A stretch of DNA of 9,082 bases, taken from JAGLHV01 sp023132075 [NCBI: bacterium]. GTDB taxonomy: Bacteria > CBDUZB01 > JAGLHV01. Shown here one piece after another: positions 1 to 5,900 of the stretch. The DNA is taken from assembly GCA_023132075.1 (NCBI GenBank), contig JAGLYT010000045.1, positions 1 through 9,082 of the forward strand. The letters are read 5' to 3'. Position numbers and translations under genes: made by a program. The notes beneath the pieces are model-generated. The model worked only from the letters and a program-made list of their open reading frames with translations. It was not told where the DNA came from and searched no databases. Each line of letters begins with the position of its first letter. The stretch's first letter is position 1.

Positions 1-5
1 CAGGC

Positions 6-47
6 AAATTCAAAATTCTAAATCCTAAATTCAAAATTCAAAACAAA
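6..47. repeat. Heptamer array (consensus AAATTCW), downstream of the four-helix-bundle gene
   Basis: Six consecutive 7-base units can be read directly: AAATTCA, AAATTCT, AAATCCT, AAATTCA, AAATTCA and a decayed AAACAAA. The ATTC/ATCC core recurs at 8, 15, 22, 29 and 36, so the period is exactly seven. The array may continue beyond the left edge of the window. It lies 19 bases beyond the stop codon of the neighbouring four-helix-bundle gene. A weaker array of the same period and orientation lies upstream of that gene. Confidence 0.8.
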
Positions 48-66
48 AAACTTAAATAGCTAAACC

Positions 67-426
67 TTATTTTGACTTTTCTAATATAGAACCAAAAATT
101 TTCATAAGTTCCGTAGATTCTTGCACTAAATATTTTTTTTCACTAACATAATCCTGTTTAGGTTCAGTAAGTCTTATCCAATATCTACTTTCCTTTGACT
201 CTTTTCTTGAGATTTTTATGCGCATTACAAAATCTTTTTTACTTAATGACTCATTCGCCTCTATATAATTCGCACCTACTGAACCGGCTGCTCTAATTAG
301 TTGTTTCCCAACTTCAATATGTGATATTGTTTTAAATAAATTATTTATATAAGTAATTACTCTTTTGGTAAAGTTAAAACATCTTTCTTCTAGATCATAA
401 CATTGTGAATTTTGCATTCTATTCAT
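67..426 (-). CDS. Four-helix bundle protein (S23 / 23S rRNA intervening-sequence protein family)
   Basis: This 119-residue all-helical protein matches the small four-helix-bundle family first seen inside 23S rRNA intervening sequences, and the length is normal for that family. The family signature is visible as QLIRAAGSVGANYIEANES at residues 42-60 and as KISRKESKESRYWIRL at 71-86, the usual Ala/Ser-rich helix followed by the E-S-xx-W-x-x-L helix. There is no signal peptide or membrane segment, so it should be cytosolic. Relatives form oligomeric, basic, nucleic-acid-binding-like bundles (for example Avd of diversity-generating retroelements), but most have no proven function. The ATG at 426 has a GGAG 13 bases upstream, a long spacing; the second Met at residue 4 has no better site. 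No rRNA, reverse transcriptase or variable repeat is visible nearby. The gene is bracketed by heptamer arrays and looks like a free-standing cassette unrelated to the signalling genes upstream. Confidence 0.88.
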   Translation of the reverse strand: MNRMQNSQCYDLEERCFNFTKRVITYINNLFKTISHIEVGKQLIRAAGSVGANYIEANESLSKKDFVMRIKISRKESKESRYWIRLTEPKQDYVSEKKYLVQESTELMKIFGSILEKSK

Positions 427-479
427 TTAAATCTGTCTACTCCAGCATAGATAAATTAATAACATTAAAGCAACCCCAT

Positions 480-520
480 AAATGTAAATAATAAATACTA
501 AATCCGAATATCTAAAAAGA
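480..520. repeat. Decayed heptamer array upstream of the four-helix-bundle gene
   Basis: The units read AAATGT (6), AAATAAT, AAATACT, AAATCCG, AATATCT and AAAAAGA. The period is seven and the orientation on the plus strand is the same as that of the array at 6-47. The segment AAATACTAAATCC here is close to AAATTCTAAATCC there. It lies 53 bases upstream of the start codon of the four-helix-bundle gene. Confidence 0.6.
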
Positions 521-534
521 CAGGAATGAAAGCA

Positions 535-555
535 TCCGCCTTACTGATTGGCGGA
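535..555. repeat. Perfect 6-bp inverted repeat (TCCGCC / GGCGGA)
   Basis: The arms lie at 535-540 and 550-555 with a 9-base loop. No T run follows on either strand, so it does not look like an intrinsic terminator. It is more likely a fragment of a dispersed palindromic repeat. Confidence 0.6.
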
Positions 556-595
556 CTGTCGTTGAGTTTATCCTGAGCGGAGTCGAATGGACTCC
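556..595. repeat. Dispersed-repeat-like segment ending in a perfect hairpin
   Basis: The stretch at 560-588 resembles a family of intergenic repeats that I recall from many unrelated bacterial genomes (TTGAG...ATCCTGAGCGGAGTCGAA); this is memory, not a search. Its 3' part folds as GGAGTC / GACTCC (579-584 and 590-595) around a GAATG loop. The second arm overlaps the first of the two 16-base direct repeats. Confidence 0.5.
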
Positions 596-683
596 AGCAA
601 AACAACCAAAAACTTTCACGCAGGCTACTTGTCCCGCCATCTGTTTGGAGGAAAGTCTGCGGCTACCACTCCTGCAAAACAAC
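591..683. repeat. 16-bp direct repeats bracketing a 61-bp hairpin repeat
   Basis: ACTCCAGCAAAACAAC (591-606) and ACTCCTGCAAAACAAC (668-683) differ at one base and are spaced exactly 77 bases apart. The interval between them (607-667) contains the hairpin repeat shared with the gap near 2800. The arrangement could be a long target-site duplication, a local tandem duplication or part of a larger repeat unit. Confidence 0.7.
614..667 (+). repeat. Hairpin repeat, copy A
   Basis: An 8-bp stem pairs CGCAGGCT (619-626) with AGTCTGCG (654-661), with one G.T wobble. It encloses a 27-base loop containing CTTGTCC and GGAGGAA. The segment aligns with the reverse complement of 2769-2821 at about 45 of 54 columns (7 substitutions, 2 single-base indels). 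The stem is preserved through a compensatory change. Confidence 0.75.
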
Positions 684-728
684 TACCCCACCAATACAAA
701 AAACAAAAATGAAATATATAGTAAAATA

Positions 729-2234
729 TTATTTTATAATACTTATTTTTATTGTTTCTTTTTTGTTATCTGTTTTAACAAGGCATAAATATGTTCCATT
801 AGCCACCATATTACCGTCTTTATCCCGTCCGTCCCACTGAAAGGCACTATTAATTCCTGCCTGCGCCTCTACATCCCATTCCCTTACTAAATTTCCGGTG
901 AGAGTATAAATCTTTATTTTCGCCTTTCCTTCTCCGTTCATATAAAACTGAATAGTAGTTGTCCCCTGATGTGGGTCAAAGGGATTAGGATAATTTATTG
1001 AACGATAACCCTCATTTTCAGACTGGACTATAACAGTCTGTGTTCCATTAACATTATAGTTAATAGTGTCCGTAAGAATTACAGTATGATTATCGACAGT
1101 CCCAAAAGATATTCCGTTGGTAAAAAGTTTACTGAGTTCTCCTGCACTAAAAGTATAATTCTCCGGCAAAATCGCCTGACTATCCGTAGAAGTAAACTGT
1201 GCTGTCCCGGTGTAAATAAATTCATTCTGATAAGGTTCATATACATCTATTCTGATATCCGCTGATTTTTTTACCGGCATATTTTGCGGTAAGGAAAGAT
1301 TAAATTTAATCCCCGCATCTATATCGAAAGAATTACTGTCTTTTGAAAAAAATAGACTGTCAGTTACTTCTAATATTCTCCCTGTCTCTTTTTTGTATAA
1401 GACAACCGTTAATATTTTTTCTCCCCTGTCACTAAGACCCTGCCAGGATTCAGGCGGAGGATATGAAGGGTTGGTTCCGTCCGGAGCTGATGTTGGAGCA
1501 AAACCTAAGGCTCCGGTTATAGATATTGTACTGCCGGTATAATCTAAATCAAGATTGCCATCCCCATCTACCATCTGTATTTTTACCCCAAAGGGTTTGC
1601 CGGCTATTTGGTCAGGGATAGTATCAACAGTATAATCGGTTGCGGTAACAATTATGGTATCGACCCCTGATGAATTCAAAGGAAATATTGTTGTCGGATC
1701 AACAGTACAATTCGTTCCAACTAAAGTTATATTATCCTCACTGTTCACTTGAAAATCAATAGTATCAATATCCGTAACATTGGTTTTTAAATCGTAAGTA
1801 ATGTAAAAATAGCGAGTTGAATTTGCAGGAATAACTGTATTTACAGGAGTAGGATCAAAAATAACTATTGAAGGATTTCCCGAAATTGTTTGACTACTTA
1901 CTTGCAATTCACCTATACTATCTTGTGGGATTGTATTATTATCTCTCCAAAGATAAATTCTATCTACATCTCTAATGTTTACCGGTGTTCCTATTGAAGT
2001 TACTTGAATTTTATTCAATGCAGAATCGTTGAAAGTTGTTGAATTATTCACTGCCTTTAAATGTAATACTACCTGATCAGTAGTTCCCGGCAAAAGATTC
2101 TTATTACTCAAAGACATAGTAGTAAAAGTAACCGTATCGTCTCCGAAAGTTACTCCCACCCCCACGAGCAAAAAACAAAAAACAAAAAATATTATTCCTA
2201 ACACTTTTTGTTTGTCACTTGTTTTTTGTATCAT
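729..2234 (-). CDS. Secreted multi-domain beta-sandwich protein with C-terminal FlgD-type Ig domain
   Basis: The 501-residue protein starts with a classic signal peptide: basic MIQKTSDKQK, a hydrophobic core at about 11-28, and likely cleavage near residues 30-32 (TFG|DD). I chose the ATG at 2234 because AGGAGGAG lies 4 bases upstream. The upstream in-frame ATG (2273) and TTG (2288) lack ribosome sites and would bury the signal peptide. The mature region is Thr/Asn/Ser-rich and beta-predicted. Residues 199-330 carry an Ig-like module (IAGKPFGVKIQMVDGDGN) of a kind common in surface proteins, and 352-400 look like another (ILPENYTFSAGEL). Residues 414-501 match the FlgD Ig-like/type-IX-like C-terminal domain: NYPNPFDP, KIKIYTLTGNLVREW, WDGRDKDGN, NGTYLCLVKTD and a Lys-ending tail. 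Such tails either sort proteins to the outer surface or act as adhesive domains; the sequence cannot decide which. The ligand is unknown. It follows the second receiver gene by 72 bases and may be co-transcribed. Confidence 0.85.
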   Translation of the reverse strand: MIQKTSDKQKVLGIIFFVFCFLLVGVGVTFGDDTVTFTTMSLSNKNLLPGTTDQVVLHLKAVNNSTTFNDSALNKIQVTSIGTPVNIRDVDRIYLWRDNNTIPQDSIGELQVSSQTISGNPSIVIFDPTPVNTVIPANSTRYFYITYDLKTNVTDIDTIDFQVNSEDNITLVGTNCTVDPTTIFPLNSSGVDTIIVTATDYTVDTIPDQIAGKPFGVKIQMVDGDGNLDLDYTGSTISITGALGFAPTSAPDGTNPSYPPPESWQGLSDRGEKILTVVLYKKETGRILEVTDSLFFSKDSNSFDIDAGIKFNLSLPQNMPVKKSADIRIDVYEPYQNEFIYTGTAQFTSTDSQAILPENYTFSAGELSKLFTNGISFGTVDNHTVILTDTINYNVNGTQTVIVQSENEGYRSINYPNPFDPHQGTTTIQFYMNGEGKAKIKIYTLTGNLVREWDVEAQAGINSAFQWDGRDKDGNMVANGTYLCLVKTDNKKETIKISIIK

Positions 2235-2236
2235 TG

Positions 2237-2244
2237 CTCCTCCT
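2237..2244 (-). promoter_or_regulatory. Ribosome binding site deciding the secreted-protein start
   Basis: The minus strand reads AGGAGGAG here, 2-4 bases before the ATG at 2234 depending on which GGAG pairs. It is the only strong site near any in-frame start, so it fixes the N-terminus and exposes the signal peptide. Confidence 0.75.
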
Positions 2245-2306
2245 TTTTGATGAATATTGATTATAGCAGACATAAAGAAAAAGTTCAATTGAAAAGATGA
2301 GCAAAA

Positions 2307-2672
2307 TCAATTATTTATCTTTTCCAACAATGTCCACAATTTCTTCATATCGATAGGTTTTTGGATAATTTTAAAATTAATATTTTTCAGTTTTTCTTTA
2401 TAAAAAGCGTCGTCGGCAAAAGCGGTAATCATTATAACCATTATATCGGGAACAATTTCCCTCAAAATCTTTAAAGTATCCACCCCATTCATCCCCGGCA
2501 TTTTAATATCTAAAAGAATAACATCAAATTGATGCGTCTTTACTGCGTCTATGGCTTGATACCCATTTTCGGCCCCAAGGGCATCATATCCTTTTAATTG
2601 AAGAATATCCAGCAGATTTTTACGCAATTTTTCATTATCATCTACTACTAATGCTTTAATTTTTTTAACCAA
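2307..2672 (-). CDS. Single-domain response regulator (receiver only)
   Basis: The 121-residue CheY-like receiver has no output domain. The acidic pocket is D11-D12, the phospho-acceptor is D55 (in VILLDIKMPGMNG), the switch Thr is T83 (MITA) and the conserved Lys is K105 (IIQKP). The whole set is intact, so it should accept phosphate and act by protein contact or as a relay. The start is TTG: there is no in-frame ATG before the acidic pocket, and GAGGAG lies 7 bases upstream (2680-2685). It lies 278 bases downstream of the giant sensor kinase gene, in the same direction, and is its most obvious partner along with the receiver at 8348-8716. The gap is occupied by an inverted-repeat element that may have been inserted into a once tighter operon. 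The role in the receiver family is certain; the pathway is unknown. Confidence 0.92.
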   Translation of the reverse strand: MVKKIKALVVDDNEKLRKNLLDILQLKGYDALGAENGYQAIDAVKTHQFDVILLDIKMPGMNGVDTLKILREIVPDIMVIMITAFADDAFYKEKLKNINFKIIQKPIDMKKLWTLLEKINN

Positions 2673-2679
2673 TTTTTTT

Positions 2680-2685
2680 CTCCTC
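2680..2685 (-). promoter_or_regulatory. Ribosome binding site supporting a TTG start
   Basis: The minus strand reads GAGGAG followed by seven A residues and then TTG. The strong site and ideal spacing support the non-ATG start of the second receiver gene. Confidence 0.75.
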
Positions 2686-2699
2686 TTCTAGTATAATTG

Positions 2700-2713
2700 C
2701 CTCATTTATGAGG
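2700..2713. repeat. Small palindrome CCTCAT-TT-ATGAGG
   Basis: A perfect 6-bp inverted repeat with a 2-base centre lies about 28 bases upstream of the TTG start of the second receiver, next to a TATACT hexamer (minus strand, 2690-2695). It could be an operator or a short hairpin. No good -35 box is placed for the TATACT, and a transcript from it would have only an ~11-base leader, so I do not call a promoter. Confidence 0.35.
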
Positions 2714-2768
2714 ATATATCCGATTATGTTTCTGCCTGATAAAGAGATTGTTGAAAAATACAAATTTT

Positions 2769-2821
2769 GTAATCGCAAACTTTCCTCCTTACAGACTGGC
2801 GGACAAGTAGTTTGCGTGAAA
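2769..2821 (-). repeat. Hairpin repeat, copy B
   Basis: The 8-bp stem CGCAAACT (2774-2781) / AGTTTGCG (2809-2816) is perfect. In the minus orientation the segment aligns with 614-667. Relative to copy A, one A-T pair in the stem is a G-C pair and another is a G.T wobble, so pairing is kept while the sequence drifts. The palindrome TACAAA-T-TTTGTA lies just beside it at 2759-2771. Confidence 0.75.
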
Positions 2822-2858
2822 ACATGGTAATATTTAGTAATAATCAGCAAAAAAATTC

Positions 2859-2877
2859 GCCGGCGGAAGCCGTCGGC
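2859..2877. repeat. GC-rich hairpin inside the inverted-repeat element
   Basis: GCCGGCGG (2859-2866) pairs with CCGTCGGC (2870-2877) across an AAG loop, with one wobble or mismatched pair. It is flanked by GGTAGCCG on the minus strand, a motif that also starts hairpin copy A. There is no adjoining T run of terminator type on the minus strand. Confidence 0.6.
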
Positions 2878-2950
2878 TACCGTTTTTCAACAATCTCTAA
2901 AGAGGGCAACTACAAACAACAAAAACACTAATTTTTTTCCTTGATAACCG

Positions 2951-5900
2951 TCATGCGAGGGGTAAGGTTATAATTACTTCTGTCCCCTGACCGACTTTGG
3001 ATTTAATGTTAATACTTCCTTTGTGCTTTTCAAAAATCATCTTACAAATGGAAAGGCCAAATCCAAATCCCCGCGTTTTAGTGGTAAACAAAGGTTGAAA
3101 TATTTTATCGACACTTTCAGGAGAAATACCCATCCCGGTATCCATAAACGATATTCTAACCTGTTTATCCCCCTGCAATGAAACATTTATCGTAAGCATT
3201 CCATCATGACCCATTGATTCCACCGCATTTTTAATGATATTATTGAAAGCCATATAAAGTTGTTCTTTATCGGCATTTACAAAAATTTCTCCTACCGGAA
3301 TATTTTTAGTCATCTTTACTTTATTTAATATTTCCAGGGAATCAATTACAGAATTAATCACTTCTATCAAATTTATCTTTTCTTTGTGAGGGTCTTTCAT
3401 TCCGGAAAGACTTAAAAGGCTGTCAATAATCAAGGCTGATTTTTTTACTTCAGTCTCTATAAATTCAATATGTTGGCGTAACCCCTCATCCGCTGTTCCC
3501 AATTTCATTTTAAGATAATAGGCTGAGGTATTAATAATACTAAGAGGATTACGAATCTCATGCGATATACTTCCTGCTAATTGTCCCAGTGTCGCTAATC
3601 GCTCTGCCACTAATAAATCTTCCTGGGTTTTACGCAATTGACGGGTTCGATGTTCCACCATCTCCTCTAAGTGTTCCCGGTGCCGTTGCAGCATAGATTC
3701 TGTCTGTTTCATCCGTTCTAACAATCGCGCATTTTCCAGGGAAATAGCCGCCTGATAAGTAAATAACTTAGTCAAATCTATTCTTTCTGTGGTAAATACC
3801 GACTCAGCTAAACGATTTTCCAGATAAAAAATTCCCACTAATTTATTCTGTTTAACAATCTCCAGGCAAAGCACTGATTTAAGCTTCATTTCCTGAACTT
3901 CGGAATTATCCTTAAATGCCCCCTTCTCCAAAGCATTTTCCAGCAATACCATTTCTTTAGTCCGATATGCATAGCGAACAATAGCATGACATATCTCCCT
4001 GCAATCTTCAAACCTTTTGTTTACCGTCCGCACAACATCTTTCTCGGTAATATGGCTCTCGGCACGAATAATTAAATCACCGTTTTCTTCCATAATTAAA
4101 TATCCATGCTGAGCACCGGAACTTTCCAGAACGACATTCATAATCTTATGCAAAATAACATCTTCCCCCGTCTCCGCGGGAATAACCAGACAGGATTTCA
4201 TCAGGTAGTTTACATCAATATTGGGAAGCACCGATTCCGTAGCCAAAGCAGGGGATAGAACAACCGGCACTTCTTTTTCAAAATATTCCGAATATTTATT
4301 CCTCAAATATATTTCTTTTTGTTCTGCATGGCATTTTTTATACAAAAGAACTGCCTCTCTCATAAAAACACCCTTCAATCCTTCATAACGAGGTTTTGCT
4401 CTTGGATAGTCTTCTTCAGGAGTACAAATCCACCATCTATCACAATGCGTCCTTTTCTCCCGGCATTCTTCATATCTGGGACAAATTTTAGCAAAATCAG
4501 AAAGATCGACAATAAATTCCCCCATACACTCATTGAGATATCCTTCTAAAAATGTATAGCGGTATTGACATGCCATACTGATCGCATCAAAATACAGATT
4601 TCTGGCTTCTCTTAAGTCTCCTATCACCCGCTCTTTTTCCGCATAAAGGAAAACAAGATAAGGTTTTAATAACGGCCCCAAATGAGCCCATATTTCAATT
4701 TCCTTTATCAGCGGCTGAATGTATGCTTTTAATTCTTCTTTTTCCTTATATTTAATTCCACATTCATGCAATCGCAAAGCATTAAGCACTAAAAAAACAT
4801 GCCATTGCCTCTTTAATACATTATCGGTCAAGCCGGTTAAATAATGTTTGACTTTTTGTAAATACTCTTCAGCTTTTTCATATTCTCCGAAGTAATAACA
4901 GGAAAGAGCCATATGCACATAATAACTCCCTACCGAAGCAACATGATTTTCTTTTTCCCATTGTTTTAATTTTTCCTCCATTGAAATAGGCATATAATCT
5001 TTTTTCATTGGTTCTATCCATGAAGCCTGCATTGCCTCTGCCAGATGAACGGAAAAATATAAATGATATTTATTAGAAAACTCCAGGCATTCCCGGGCAT
5101 ATTCCTGAATTTTTAGAAAATCGACACCCTGAAGCTGTAAGTTCCACATTAACGGACCATAAGAAAGTCCTGCATTATAAAGGTCACCCGAATTTTTACC
5201 ACACTGAATAGACTTTAGGCAATACTCAACTATATCTTCGGGATGACTCCGGGAATGCATATTACACCAGACTATCCCGTTCATTCCCCGGGTAGCACCA
5301 AAAGTATTGGGATATTTTTCGCATAAATTACGGGCAAGATCTTCGTATTTAAAAGCTTCTTCAAACTCACCTTTTTCGGCTAAATAAAGGCCCATAATAG
5401 AAAAGGAATAAATTACCGACTCATCCATTATTCCGGTCAAACATTGCAGAGTTGACTGCACCGCAGAAAGATACAACTGAGGAACAAACCCCGACATATA
5501 CAAATCCGGAATGAGTTCACTATAAAAAGATAATTCAATTTTTCCCTTTCGATCTTTAGTGAAAGGCATATTGAGAATTGTATTCCAAATATCAATCTCT
5601 TTGAATTCTATCTCTTTCATCTGCTGTTCTCTTTTTTGCTCTGCTTCTTCGGAATTGACCGGTATTGATTTATTAAAATAAGCTAAACCGCGATTGGCCG
5701 TTTCGATGGCTTTAATAAAATCCCCAATTGAAGAAAGAGAGGTAGTCTGTTCTGCCAAACATTCTGCTTTATCCATATCCGTCTTGGCATTATCCAATAA
5801 TTGATTAAGCAATTTCTCTGAATCATCATAATTGCCGCACATCAATTCCGTCTTTGCTGCTTTTTGATAAATCTTAAAGGTTTCTTCGTAGTGAGTTGCC

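Larger units (their letters stand above)
427..728. other. 302-base intergenic region made mostly of repeats
   Basis: I see no coding region on either strand. From low to high coordinates it holds the leader of the four-helix-bundle gene, a decayed heptamer array, two short perfect hairpins, a hairpin repeat flanked by 16-base direct repeats, and an AT-rich tail just past the stop of the secreted-protein gene. No hairpin followed by a T run was found in the minus-strand direction, so no classical terminator can be assigned to the secreted-protein gene. Confidence 0.7.
2743..2898. mobile_element. 156-bp MITE-like element with 16-bp perfect terminal inverted repeats
   Basis: AGAGATTGTTGAAAAA at 2743-2758 is the exact reverse complement of 2883-2898. 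The interior holds the hairpin repeat (copy B) and a strong GC-rich hairpin but no protein gene. TAAAGAG occurs at both edges (2740-2746 and 2898-2904), overlapping the ends of the inverted repeats; the outer TA or TAAAG may be a target duplication. The size, lack of coding capacity and perfect ends fit a non-autonomous miniature element. No transposase is in the window. Confidence 0.65.

Noticed and set aside
67-426. Diversity-generating retroelement accessory (Avd-like) role
   Set aside because: The fold family is shared, but there is no reverse transcriptase, template repeat or variable repeat in the window.
6-520. CRISPR-like array, or an rRNA intervening sequence, around the four-helix-bundle gene
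   Set aside because: The repeat units are only 7 bases with no spacers, no cas genes are present, and no 23S rRNA sequence borders the gene.
2665-2850. 61-codon minus-strand open frame starting at a TTG
   Set aside because: It runs through the inverted-repeat element and hairpin copy B, lacks a ribosome site and overlaps the start of the receiver gene. It is best read as a frame through repeat DNA.
4319-4549. Plus-strand open frame inside the giant sensor gene
   Set aside because: Antisense shadow of a well-supported coding region with no domain signature.
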